A stretch of 64,000 bases of DNA. Origin: G020354785 sp964461435 (lineage in GTDB: Bacteria > Bacteroidota > Bacteroidia > Bacteroidales > UBA10428). Of this stretch, positions 53,925 through 63,200 are shown piece after piece. How positions within the stretch are numbered: position 1 is the stretch's first letter; every line of letters starts with the position of its first letter. The translations under genes were made by a program, and so were the position numbers. The notes under the pieces were generated by a model. It worked only from the letters and a program-made list of their open reading frames with translations. It searched no databases and had not been told where the DNA came from. The stretch spans positions 37,580 to 101,579 of the forward strand of contig CAYWUI010000004.1 of assembly GCA_964461435.1 (NCBI GenBank). Direction: 5' to 3'.

Positions 53925-54899
53925 TTAAAAATTTTTTTCCCTTTCCGACTCTTTCCATGCCAGGGCTGCGGCGCCTAGTACAGCTGCATTCTTGTCTATG
54001 AGTGAGGAAAGCAGCACCCTAACCTTGTTCCTGAATATGGGGAACAGGTTTTCGTCGAGGGCCTTTCTTGTCGGGTTGATTATTAGCTCCCTGGCCTGGC
54101 TCAGCCCGCCCAGCAGGAATATTGCTTCCGGACTGGTATGGGCGACGATGTCGGCCAGTTTTGATCCCAGTATTCTGCCTGTATATTGGAATGCTTCGAC
54201 TGCCAGGGGGTCACCTTTTCTTGCGGACTCGGTGATCATCTTTGCCGAGAGGTTGTTATAGCTGAACTTGCGGAGCTCGCTGTCAATTGTTCTTTCCGCC
54301 ATAAGCCTGAAGATCGTCCTTTTCAGTCCGGTTGCCGAGGCATATGTTTCGAGGCATCCCTTCCTTCCGCATCCGCAGTCGCGGCCCCTGAGCTTGACAT
54401 TGACATGGCCCAGCTCGCCTGCAAATCCGGAATAACCGTACACAATTTCACCGTTCACAACAATGCCGCTTCCCAGTCCGGTCCCCAGTGTAATGACAAC
54501 GAAGTTTTTCATCCCTTTTGCGCCGCCGTAGATCAGTTCGCCCAGTGCCGCGGCATTGGCATCATTTGTGAGGACGATAGGTATGTTGCCGTAATAGTTT
54601 TTAAACTTGTCAACAAAGGGTATTATACCTTTCCAGTTCAGGTTGGGCGGATTTTCGATCGTTCCTTTATAGTAGTTGCCGTTGGGGGCGCCGATGCCTA
54701 TACCCACTATTGACAGGTCATCATTTATTGATTGGTAGGAGTTCTCAATATGGGAATGCAGGTTCTCGATGTAGGCATTGAATTCCTTGTATGTGGAGGT
54801 ACTTAGAAAATCTTCGTCAAGACAGTTCCCTGCCCTGTCAATTATTCCGTACTTGGTGTAGGTTCCCCCGATGTCAATTCCAATTACTACTTCTTTCAT
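53925..54899 (-). CDS. ROK-family sugar kinase (glucokinase-like)
   Basis: 324-residue ROK kinase that phosphorylates a hexose at C6. ATP loop GIDIGGTYTKYG is at residues 7-18, LTNDANAAALGE holds the catalytic Asp, and the zinc motif GHVNVKLRGRDCGCGRKGCLE (here GH...CGCGRKGC) is complete. It lies 12 bp after a second ROK gene. With the transporter remnant at 56027, the locus looks like an ancestral sugar uptake and phosphorylation operon. Glucose is the likely substrate but this is inferred from family membership. Confidence 0.92.
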   Translation of the reverse strand: MKEVVIGIDIGGTYTKYGIIDRAGNCLDEDFLSTSTYKEFNAYIENLHSHIENSYQSINDDLSIVGIGIGAPNGNYYKGTIENPPNLNWKGIIPFVDKFKNYYGNIPIVLTNDANAAALGELIYGGAKGMKNFVVITLGTGLGSGIVVNGEIVYGYSGFAGELGHVNVKLRGRDCGCGRKGCLETYASATGLKRTIFRLMAERTIDSELRKFSYNNLSAKMITESARKGDPLAVEAFQYTGRILGSKLADIVAHTSPEAIFLLGGLSQARELIINPTRKALDENLFPIFRNKVRVLLSSLIDKNAAVLGAAALAWKESEREKNF

Positions 54900-54911
54900 A
54901 ATATAAATATA

Positions 54912-56021
54912 CTAATAAATATTATCTATTGAGTTAAGGGCAAAGGCATATGCGCCGATTGCAACAGCCTTGCTTGTTCCCAGCCTTGATATCCCTATCC
55001 CTGTCCTTTTCAGGGGGTCGTATTTCACTTTTTCACTTGTGCCGGGGATAAGTATCTCGCGCTGCTCTCCCATTATGAAGAGGTCTCTCTGGGTGTCATC
55101 CTCAAGGTTAAATGCTTTAATTACCAGGCGGTTCATTTTTTCTCCCTTGTATGACAGTATATGTCCGTTCATCTCATCAATTATTCCTGGCAGGAATATG
55201 GAGTGCGCTCCTGTGAGTCCGCCCCCTATTACTATCAGTCCGTCTACCAGGGTTATGGCATTTGCCAGGGCGTCGCCCACAATTTCTCCAAGCTCCAGGA
55301 ATGCGGCTATTGCGGCCTTCCTGTCTCCTTCTGCCTGTCCGGCCGCTATTTCAAATATCTCTTTGGGTGAAGGGGGGATTCCTGACTTTATACCTGCATC
55401 CTTCATATAGCTTTTTTGCACAGCCCTGATGCTTGCCCCTTCCTCGGCGTATGTTTGCGGGTACTTCTTGTTACGCATAAGCCATATTTCCGCGGCCACG
55501 GCGTTGTCGCCCGTAAAGAGTTCGTTATTTCTCACTATCCCTGCGCCGAAGCCTGTTCCGAGGGTCACCCCGAAAAGGTTGCCATACTGTTTTGAGCTGC
55601 CGCCTGCAGCAAGGAGTCCGTTTACCCAGGGAAGGATGCCTGCTATGGCTTCGCCGTATACGAAGAGGTCGCCGTCATTATTAATGTAAACAGGTATATC
55701 GAAATGTCTTTCGAGCATGGGCCCCAAAGCTACGCCTCCCCTGAATGCAGGCAGGTTGGGGAGGTCCCCTATGATGCCGGACGGGTAGTCGGCCGGACCG
55801 GGGAACGCAAAGCTGATGGCAATGGGATTTGAAGGGAGCTTGTTTTTAACTTCTGAAAATCCTTTTAATATTGTTGACAGGCAGGCATCGAGATTGTCGG
55901 CATGCGAAGGCAGGGTAACAGGATTTATAATTTCTTCATTCGAGCGGATAGCGGAAAACACGAAGTTTGTGCCCCCGGCATCGAGGGTCATCACTATTCT
56001 TTTATCCTGGTTAGTATCCAT
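54912..56021 (-). CDS. Divergent ROK-family protein without zinc motif
   Basis: 369 residues. The N-terminal ATP-binding loop LDAGGTNFVFSAI, INNDGDLFVYGEAI (position of the catalytic Asp) and VTLGTGFGAGIV mark it as ROK, but the CxCGxxGC zinc motif is absent: the equivalent region reads AEIWLMRNKKYPQTYAEEGAS. The tail is longer than in the neighbouring kinase. It may phosphorylate a different sugar. It starts 5 bp after the stop of the MFS transporter remnant, implying an old operon of transporter plus two kinases. Confidence 0.85.
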   Translation of the reverse strand: MDTNQDKRIVMTLDAGGTNFVFSAIRSNEEIINPVTLPSHADNLDACLSTILKGFSEVKNKLPSNPIAISFAFPGPADYPSGIIGDLPNLPAFRGGVALGPMLERHFDIPVYINNDGDLFVYGEAIAGILPWVNGLLAAGGSSKQYGNLFGVTLGTGFGAGIVRNNELFTGDNAVAAEIWLMRNKKYPQTYAEEGASIRAVQKSYMKDAGIKSGIPPSPKEIFEIAAGQAEGDRKAAIAAFLELGEIVGDALANAITLVDGLIVIGGGLTGAHSIFLPGIIDEMNGHILSYKGEKMNRLVIKAFNLEDDTQRDLFIMGEQREILIPGTSEKVKYDPLKRTGIGISRLGTSKAVAIGAYAFALNSIDNIY

Positions 56022-56026
56022 GGGCC

Positions 56027-56152
56027 TCAGGTTTTTGATTTATATATCCTGATATTGGATATGGACACGGATGTAATATATAAAGGGCCTACGGCGTCGC
56101 CGAAGCCCATGCACAGGAAAGCAAGGAAAACAGGAAATGTTTTATTTTTCAT
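56027..56152 (-). pseudogene. N-terminal remnant of an MFS sugar transporter
   Basis: A 41-codon frame, MKNKTFPVFLAFLCMGFGDA at the start, then VGPLYITSVSISN and a stop. The segment FLAFLCMGFGDAVGP is, from memory, the hallmark first helix of Bacteroidota MFS sugar transporters that sit beside ROK kinases; a complete one has over 400 residues. After VGP the resemblance ends, so almost the whole gene is deleted. The ATG is preserved and the stop is 5 bp before the ROK gene. I see no other parts of the transporter in the window. Confidence 0.65.
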
Positions 56153-56369
56153 AGATTTTAAATATCAGTATAATAAATCATATTTTAATTCAAATGCCGG
56201 CATAAATTAATCGTTATAATGCACGGGTATAATTTGGTGTGAATTTAATTAAAACTTAAAGTTAGAAATTTAATAATATTATGGTACAATATGTTAGTAA
56301 TAAGACATCAATATTAATAAATTTGATTATATTTATCTAGGTGTTTAACATGTTATAGAATCAAATATT
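56153..56369. other. AT-rich spacer upstream of the universal stress gene
   Basis: No gene seen. A TAAATTTG -7-like box (56318-56325) precedes the universal stress protein gene by 44 bp, without a recognisable -33 element. The leftward ROK locus must also be transcribed from this side, but I find no good minus-strand box. Confidence 0.3.
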
Positions 56370-57236
56370 ATGGTATTCAAGAATATTATTGTCCCTATTG
56401 ACTTTTCCGATGATTCATTAAACGGATTAAGGCTTGCCTTGCTTTTTTCAAAGCAAAGTTATATAAATATACAGATGGTCTATGTGCAGAAGAAGAGTAC
56501 TGATTATTACCCGAGCACGCGGGATGATGAGAAGCATTATGCGGAGCGGAAGTTCGAGGAGATCCTTGAAAAATATGCGCCGAGGCTGAAAAACGATTCA
56601 AGGCTGCGGTATATTATTAAGAGCGGCAAGATATACAGGGAGATCGTTAACCAGGCGCAGTCCTATAAAGACTCCATCATTATAGCGTCCACACATGGAG
56701 CATCGGGATTTGAGGAGTTTTTTATAGGCAGCAACGCCTATAAAATAATATCTGTCACGCAAGGGCCTGTAATAACTGTGAGGAAGGGCAAATGTCCGCA
56801 GTCGATAAAAAAAATTGTCATGCCTATAGAAATTCGCAGTGACTCAAGGCAGAAGGTGCCCTTTACTGCTGAGCTGGCAAAGTTCTTTAATGCTGAAATA
56901 CATATTCTTGCATCAAATATATCGCGCAATAAAAGGACGGTAGAAAGGGTAAGGGCATATAGCAGGCAGGTCAGCAATTTTTTGCATGGCAAGGTTAAAA
57001 ACACAACCATTGAAGTATTTGGTGACAATCTTGCCGATCTTGTAGTTAATTATTCAAATTCGGTAAAGGCAGATATGATATCGATAATGACGGAGGAGGC
57101 TTCGGGCATAAGCCTTATACTGGGCAATAATGCACACCAGGTACTTAACAAGTCGGATATTCCCGTACTATGTAATTCACCCAAAGAGATAAGAATATCG
57201 GGAACATTCAAGACTTTCGGCGCCAGCCCTCCGTAA
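56370..57236 (+). CDS. Universal stress protein, tandem Usp domains
   Basis: 288 residues made of two Usp-fold halves. The first begins FKNIIVPIDFSDDSLNGLRLA and ends with SIIIASTHGASGFEEFFIG and GPVITVRKG; the second begins IKKIVMPIEIRSD at about 145 and is more degenerate, ending in DIPVLCNSP. (Longer stretches are abbreviated.) The tandem form is usual in Bacteroidota and the protein is probably cytoplasmic and nucleotide-binding through the first half. It is a single gene followed by a GC-rich repeat-like island. Confidence 0.88.
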   Translation: MVFKNIIVPIDFSDDSLNGLRLALLFSKQSYINIQMVYVQKKSTDYYPSTRDDEKHYAERKFEEILEKYAPRLKNDSRLRYIIKSGKIYREIVNQAQSYKDSIIIASTHGASGFEEFFIGSNAYKIISVTQGPVITVRKGKCPQSIKKIVMPIEIRSDSRQKVPFTAELAKFFNAEIHILASNISRNKRTVERVRAYSRQVSNFLHGKVKNTTIEVFGDNLADLVVNYSNSVKADMISIMTEEASGISLILGNNAHQVLNKSDIPVLCNSPKEIRISGTFKTFGASPP

Positions 57237-57240
57237 ATCT

Positions 57241-57312
57241 ATCCCTCCGAAGCCTTGGACTGTCTGCCGTATGGAATACTCCGGAAGGTGGGCGGAGTCG
57301 GTAGATTCCGGT
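57241..57312. repeat. GC-rich intergenic island, possible dispersed repeat or hairpin
   Basis: A GC-rich patch in AT-rich DNA, beginning 4 bp after the universal stress gene. It starts ATCCCTCCGAAGCCTTGG, which shares CTCCGAAGC with the element at 63851. Its second half can fold: GGAAT-ACTCC (57273-57282) pairs with GGAGT (57294-57298) and ATTCC (57305-57309). It could be a remnant of a short interspersed repeat or serve as terminator. The rest of the 264 bp spacer (57313-57500) is plain AT-rich sequence. Confidence 0.45.
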
Positions 57313-57500
57313 TTTATAAAACAGTATTTGATAAGTTAATCCTAAATTAGGCCTTTACATTTATAAACATTTTTCACGTCATGCATTAAATAATAAAAGA
57401 ATTTCATGTTTTTTAAATATTTTTCATATATCTTTAATGTAAATAATTTTCATGAATTATGTCTTGAAATAAGCGTATTTCAGGTGATATAATTAAAACT

Positions 57501-59030
57501 ATGAATTTTTCACAAGAAATAACTGTTTTTCATGGAAGACAGGCCCCTGAGAAAGGGACCCTGGTCGGTTATGGTACAATTATAGATGCATTAGACCTTG
57601 CTGTGCCAATTCCCCGGAAATTGGCTCTCATAAGTGAAAAACACAGACAATATCAAACCCCTGAATGGAGTGTTTTTACGCCAAGACATAAACCACAAGA
57701 TACATTGTATGGAAATCTTGTCTTCAGCATAAAGTATGAAGGTATCAATCTTCTGTTTTTCAAGAAATTATTTGAGAGAGTTGAAGAACTGGCTATTGAA
57801 GGCCTTGTTCAAAACGAACTTTTAAGTCAATACAGTCGCAAAATTTGGTTTCTGTATGAGTGGCTAATGCAAAAGACGTTGAATTTACCTGATTTAAAAG
57901 AAGGAAATTATATCCCTTTGATAGACGATAATCTGCAATATACTATTGGGAAAGGTATAAATTCACGCCGTCATCGTATAAGAAATAATATCCCTGGCAC
58001 AATCAATTTTTGCCCTTTAATCAGTAGAACTGAAAAGCTGGAAAAGTATATAAAAGAGGACCTTTCAGAAAAAACAACAGGATTTGTACGTAATGTCCAT
58101 AGTGATATTCTGTTAAGAACTTCAGCCTTTCTGCTGCTCAAGGATTCTAAAGCTTCATTTAACATTGAAGGTGAGATTCCGTCAAATAGCAGGGCAACCA
58201 GATGGGGAAAGGTGATTGGTCAGGCCGGTAATCGCCCATTATCAAAGGAAGAATTATTACGTCTTCAGCAAATTGTAATAAAGAACAGCAGATTCATTAA
58301 AATGGGTTTCAGAAAAGAGGGAGGATTTGTTGGTGAATATGAAAGGAGCACCGGGGAACCAATCCTGGAACATATTTCAGCACGATGGCAGGATCTGAAT
58401 GAACTATTGGATGGTTTAATCGAAACAGATTCCAAATTAGAAAAATACGAATTTCATCCTGTTCTAACTGCTGCAATGATTGCATTCGGATTCGTATTTA
58501 TGCATCCATTTGTTGACGGTAATGGAAGGATCCATAGGTATCTTATACATCATATATTGGCAAAGATGAAGTTTACACCTCAGGGAATTATATTCCCGGT
58601 ATCAGCAGCAATTTTAGAACAGATTGATGATTATCGAAAAGTCCTTGAAAGCTATGCATGCCCACTCCTTGATTTCATTGAATGGAAAACAACGCAGGAT
58701 CATAATGTCGAAGTTTTAAATGACACCGCTGATTATTACAAATACTATGATTCAACACTACAAGCAGAATTTCTGTTTGATTGCATTGATTATACAATAA
58801 GGACAGTTATCCCGGAAGAAGTCTCATACCTGCAGAATTATGATCAAATGAAAGCGTGGTTAGATGATAATTTTGAAATGCCGGATAAATTAGTTTCTCT
58901 ATTGATCAGATTCCTGGACCAGAATGATGGGGTATTATCTAAAAGAGCAAGAAACAAAGAATTTAAAGAATTGAATGAACAAGAAATTCAACAAATAGAA
59001 GAACAATTTCAACAAATATTTAATACATAA
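57501..59030 (+). CDS. Fic-domain AMP transferase, class II-like
   Basis: 509 residues. The catalytic loop HPFVDGNGRIHR (His335-Arg346) matches the Fic consensus HPFxxGNGRxxR exactly, so AMPylation of a target hydroxyl is expected. An inhibitory-helix motif (S/T)xxxE(G/N) is seen as SFNIEG, with Glu223, N-terminal to the Fic core, which is the class II arrangement with autoinhibition. The last 120 residues look like a winged-helix tail. Codon choice seems different from neighbours (more CAA, CGT, CGC), there is no good ribosome-binding site or partner gene, and it sits alone, so horizontal acquisition is plausible. Confidence 0.92.
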   Translation: MNFSQEITVFHGRQAPEKGTLVGYGTIIDALDLAVPIPRKLALISEKHRQYQTPEWSVFTPRHKPQDTLYGNLVFSIKYEGINLLFFKKLFERVEELAIEGLVQNELLSQYSRKIWFLYEWLMQKTLNLPDLKEGNYIPLIDDNLQYTIGKGINSRRHRIRNNIPGTINFCPLISRTEKLEKYIKEDLSEKTTGFVRNVHSDILLRTSAFLLLKDSKASFNIEGEIPSNSRATRWGKVIGQAGNRPLSKEELLRLQQIVIKNSRFIKMGFRKEGGFVGEYERSTGEPILEHISARWQDLNELLDGLIETDSKLEKYEFHPVLTAAMIAFGFVFMHPFVDGNGRIHRYLIHHILAKMKFTPQGIIFPVSAAILEQIDDYRKVLESYACPLLDFIEWKTTQDHNVEVLNDTADYYKYYDSTLQAEFLFDCIDYTIRTVIPEEVSYLQNYDQMKAWLDDNFEMPDKLVSLLIRFLDQNDGVLSKRARNKEFKELNEQEIQQIEEQFQQIFNT

Positions 59031-59070
59031 CCTAAATTAATTGTTTATTATTGCCATGTTGCCCCCAAAG

Positions 59071-59105
59071 CAAAAAAACCTTTTGATAATCAGGAGGGCT
59101 TTTTG
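59071..59105 (+). terminator. Possible bidirectional terminator between fic and lspA
   Basis: AAAAAACCTTTT and AGGAGGGCTTTTT around GATAATC can form a hairpin with one bulge and several G-T pairs, ending in a T run in the plus direction. It overlaps the lspA stop codon. Weak, but well placed for the Fic gene. Confidence 0.35.
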
Positions 59106-59740
59106 TCTTTAAAAAACCTCTTTTGAAATAAAAGGATTGCTATTACCCCGACAGATATCGAAGAGTCGGCGATATTGAATATTGGCCTGAAGAAGACGAA
59201 TGATTTTCCTCCCCATACAGGAAACCAGTCCGGCAGGTATGTATCAATCACGGGGAAATAAAGCATGTCTACTACCTGTCCGTGCAGCAGGGGTGCATAT
59301 CCGCCTCCGGCGGGAAGAAATTCGGACACCGTGGTATAGGTACTTTCGCTGAAAAGCACACCATACATTACGCTGTCAATGATATTTCCTATTGCTCCTG
59401 CCAGGATCACCGACAGGCAAATTATCAGTCCGGGGTGGGCATTTTTCTTAAAAAGACCAATCATATACCATGTTATGCCGCAAATAGCGATTATGCGGAA
59501 CAGGCTCAAGGTCATCTTGCCAAAGCGCCAGGGCAGATCAATTCCAAGGGCCATACCCGGATTTTCGATAAACTTTATCTGGAACCATTTTATGTTCCAC
59601 CAGTCCCAGCTCATGTAGCTGCTTTCCCCGAGGGTCATATGTGTTTTAACAATGATCTTTAATATCTGGTCGATAGTAAGGATAAACAGTATAACCGCTA
59701 TGGGCCATATAATGGGTATAGACTTTTTTGTTTCCGGCAT
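59090..59740 (-). CDS. lspA: Lipoprotein signal peptidase (signal peptidase II)
   Basis: 216-residue inner-membrane aspartyl protease that cleaves prolipoprotein signal peptides. Four TM helices are present. The catalytic aspartates fall in AGAIGNIIDSVMYG and FNIADSSISVG, and the N-terminal DQILKIIVK segment is conserved. It is longer than E. coli LspA (164) because of an insert with SEFLPAGGGYAPLLHGQ before helix 4, common in Bacteroidota. It follows dksA after a 92 bp spacer containing a terminator, so its expression may be partly uncoupled from ileS. Confidence 0.95.
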   Translation of the reverse strand: MPETKKSIPIIWPIAVILFILTIDQILKIIVKTHMTLGESSYMSWDWWNIKWFQIKFIENPGMALGIDLPWRFGKMTLSLFRIIAICGITWYMIGLFKKNAHPGLIICLSVILAGAIGNIIDSVMYGVLFSESTYTTVSEFLPAGGGYAPLLHGQVVDMLYFPVIDTYLPDWFPVWGGKSFVFFRPIFNIADSSISVGVIAILLFQKRFFKDKKPS

Positions 59741-59775
59741 ATTTAAGTTAAATTTTTGAACGGGCTAAGATAAAA

Positions 59776-59807
59776 AAAATGATTGAAACATAAGCTTCAA
59801 TCATTTT
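59776..59807 (-). terminator. Rho-independent terminator downstream of dksA/traR
   Basis: A 12 bp perfect stem, AAAATGATTGAA and TTCAATCATTTT with an 8 nt loop, followed on the minus strand by further Ts. It lies 25 bp after the DksA-like gene and before lspA, so it would end or attenuate the ileS-dksA transcript. Confidence 0.8.
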
Positions 59808-59832
59808 ATAGATATATAATAATACAGAAAGT

Positions 59833-60210
59833 TTATCGTTGTCTTTGTTTTGCATCTATTGACAAAGTGGCATGGGGCACGGCGCGCAGCCTTTCCTTGG
59901 ATATGAGCTTGCCTGTTTCCCTGCACACCCCGTAAGTTTTGTTTTCAATCCGGACCAGTGCTGCCTGCAGGTGCTGAATAAACTTTTGCTGGCGCTGTGC
60001 CAGTTTCCCTGATTCTTCCTTTGATAATGTTGACGCCCCTTCTTCCAGCACTTTGAACGTAGGAGAAGTATCCTGGGTGTCGTTACTCTCGCTCTGGGTA
60101 ATGGCACTTTTTAAAAGTTCGTAATCCTTCTTTGCCTTATCGAGCTTATTCAATATTATCTGCTTAAACTCCTCCAGCTCCTCATCTGAATATCTTGTCT
60201 TTTCAGCCAT
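59833..60210 (-). CDS. TraR/DksA-family protein, Bacteroidota single-Cys type
   Basis: 125 residues: an N-terminal coiled-coil hairpin (about 8-95) and a C-terminal GVCRETGKLISKERLRAVPHATLS segment (abbreviated CRETGKLISKERL) corresponding to the DksA zinc finger, but with only one of the usual four cysteines. The acidic residues of the coiled-coil tip can reach the RNA polymerase secondary channel in DksA; whether this protein does so is unproven. ileS ends 61 bp upstream and lspA follows, a gene order I recall from other Bacteroidota. Confidence 0.88.
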   Translation of the reverse strand: MAEKTRYSDEELEEFKQIILNKLDKAKKDYELLKSAITQSESNDTQDTSPTFKVLEEGASTLSKEESGKLAQRQQKFIQHLQAALVRIENKTYGVCRETGKLISKERLRAVPHATLSIDAKQRQR

Positions 60211-60270
60211 AGCTCTAATTTAAAAACGTGGTAAATATAAGAAAAAAATTAATAATAGCTTATTATTTGG

Positions 60271-63200
60271 TCAAATCTTACTAATACTCACATAAGTGCT
60301 TATATCATCCTCCAGATCAATAAGTTTGGCATTTTTAACATCAATGTTATCAACAAGCATAATTGACCTGGCCAAAGTCTGCGCACTGATATAGTTATTA
60401 TAGTTATTTATTGAAGAATTGACGGCGTCGTGCTTTTTGATATATATATTTATTTTGTCGGTAACGTCAAAGCCGCTGTCCTTTCGCATGTTCTGTATCC
60501 TGTTTATAAATTCGCGTGCAATGCCTTCCTCCCTGAGCTCCCCGGTGATATTAATATCGAGGGCCACGGTTATTTTGCCATCTGTGGCAACCAGCCATCC
60601 GGGTATATCTTCGGAAGTTATCTCCACGTCGTCAATGCTAAGGGCAATGTCCTCATTGCCGGCATGTATCTTATACTGGCCGATGGCTTCGAACGCTGCA
60701 ATATCTTTCTGGCTCAGGCGGCTAATTGCTGCTGCTATATCTTTCATCAGCCTGCCGTATTTGGGGCCCAGGGTTTTGAAGGAGGGTTTTATTCTCTTTA
60801 CCAGGATGTCGGAGGTATCTTTAATATATTCGACCTCCTTGACGTTCACCTCCGACAGTATAAGCGAACTTACGGCTTCGAACTTTTCCCTGAAGCTGCT
60901 GTTGGTTACGGGCACCATGATCTTTCCCAGGGGCTGCCTTACCTTGATATTCACTTTCCTTCTCAGTCCGAGTATCATCGACGACACCTTCTGGGCGATA
61001 TCCATTCTCTGTTCGAGGTTCCTGTCTATAAGGGCTTTGTCAAATGAGGGGAAGTCAACGAGGTGCACCGACTCTTGCGAATCTCTTTTATTGACTGATG
61101 TGAGATCCCTGTATAGCTTGTCCGTATAAAAGGGTGCTATGGGTGAGGCAAGCTTTGCTACCGTAACGAGACAGGTGTAGAGTGTCTGGTATGCCGACAG
61201 CTTGTCCGCACTCTGGCCGCCGCCCCAGAATCTTTTCCTGTTGAGCCTCACGTACCAGTTGCTGAGGTTATCTATGACAAATTCCTGTATAGCCCTTCCG
61301 GCCCTGGTAATCTCGTAGTTGTCATAATGCTTATCGACATCTTTAACCAGTGTGTTAAGCAGGGATATTATCCACCTGTCTATCTCGGGCCTCTGGCTGA
61401 CAGGAATTTCGGGCTCGCTGTCAGTATACCCGTCAACATTGGCATACAGGGCAAAGAAGGAGTATGTGTTGTAGAGGGTGCCGAAGAATTTTCTTTTCAC
61501 CTCATCTATGCCGTCGAAGTCAAACTTAAGGTTGTCCCATGCCTGTGCATTGGTAAGCATGTACCATCGCAGGGGGTCTGACCCGTATTTTTCTATTGTC
61601 TCAATAGGGTCAACGGCATTGCCCAGGCGCTTTGACATCTTATTGCCGTTTTTATCAAGGACAAGTCCGTTACTGATAATGTTCCTGAATGATACGGAGT
61701 CAAAGAGCATTGTTGCTATGGCGTGCATGGTAAAAAACCATCCGCGCGTCTGGTCCACCCCTTCGGCAATGAAGTCGGCAGGGAATATTTTCCTGAACTC
61801 ATCCTCGTTTATAGCAAAGGGGTAATGCACCTGCGCATAGGGCATGGCGCCCGAGTCGAACCATACATCTATGAGGTCGGGCTCGCGGTACATCTTTTTC
61901 CCGCTTGCCGAAACAAGGATTATATCATCGACAAAGGGCCTGTGCAGGTCGAATTTGAGGTAGTTCTCCTTTGAGAAGTCATTTTCAACGTAGCCTGCCA
62001 GGGGGTTGGATTTCATGAATCCTGCTTTCACCGATTTTTCTATTTCTTTTTTAAGTGCAGCTACCGAGCCTATACATATTTGTTCCTTCCTGTCGCCGGT
62101 AACCCAGACGGGCAGGGGTGTTCCCCAGAACCTCGAGCGGGAGAGGTTCCAGTCTACGAGGTTCTCGAGCCACTTCCCGAACCTGCCGCTTCCTGTTGCC
62201 TCGGGCTTCCAGTTAATGGTATTGTTAAGTTCTATAAGCCTGTCCTTCAGGGCAGTGGTTTTTATGAACCAGGAGTCCAGCGGATAGTAGAGCACGGGTT
62301 TGTCGGTCCTCCAGCAGTGGGGGTAGTTATGTATGTGCTTCTCTATCCTGAATACCTTATTATTCTTTTTAAGATATACGGCTATGTCGACATCGACAGT
62401 GGGATCATTTTCCGTCAGGGACTCATCATACTCATTCTTCACAAAGCGTCCGGTAAAGTCTTTATATTCGTCAGTGTTAACATGGGTGCTGACAAATTCC
62501 TTATCCATATCTTCGATGCGGAAGAAGCGGCCTTTCCTGTCAACAAGGGGGCTTGTCTGCCGGTTTTTGTCGACGACCAGAATGGGAGGTATGCCGTACT
62601 GTTTCGCCACCCTGAAGTCGTCGGCCCCGAATGTAGGGGCAATATGAACTATTCCTGTTCCTTCGTCGGTGCTTACAAAATCGCCCAGCAGGACTCTGAA
62701 TGCTTCTTTTTTCGGTGTTACCCAGTTAATGAGCTGCTCATATTTTATACCTTCAAGCCTGCTGCCTTTAAATCCGTCAACTACTTTGTAAGGTATATCC
62801 TTCTTGTTCCATTCGTGGTAATCCTCGAATTTGATAACCCTGTTTTTTTCAGGGAACCAGGTGTTTAGCAGTGCTTTTGCCAGTATGACGGTCACAGGTT
62901 TATTTGTGTAGGCATTGAATGTTTTAACCATCACGTAGTCAATATCGGCTCCAACTGCCAGGGCTGTATTTGAGGGCAATGTCCAGGCAGTGGTTGTCCA
63001 TGCAAGGAAGAATATATCTGCACCGTTTTTAGCGAACAGGAACTCCGACTTCGTGTCGCGTATTATTTTAAACTGGGCGACGCATGTAGTATCCTTGACA
63101 TCGCGATAGCAGCCGGGCTGGTTAAGCTCGTGCGTGCTGAGTCCGGATCCTGCGGCAGGGGAGTATGGCTGGATGGAATAGCCTTTATAAAGCAGTCCTT

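Noticed and set aside
56078..56104. GC-rich stem GGGCCTACGGCG/CGCCGAAGCCC-like in the ROK upstream region
   Set aside because: The bases encode the conserved GFGDAVGP part of the transporter remnant, so the fold is probably accidental.
62080..62868. 262-codon plus-strand frame within ileS
   Set aside because: Entirely antisense to the conserved IleRS coding sequence, with composition mirroring it.
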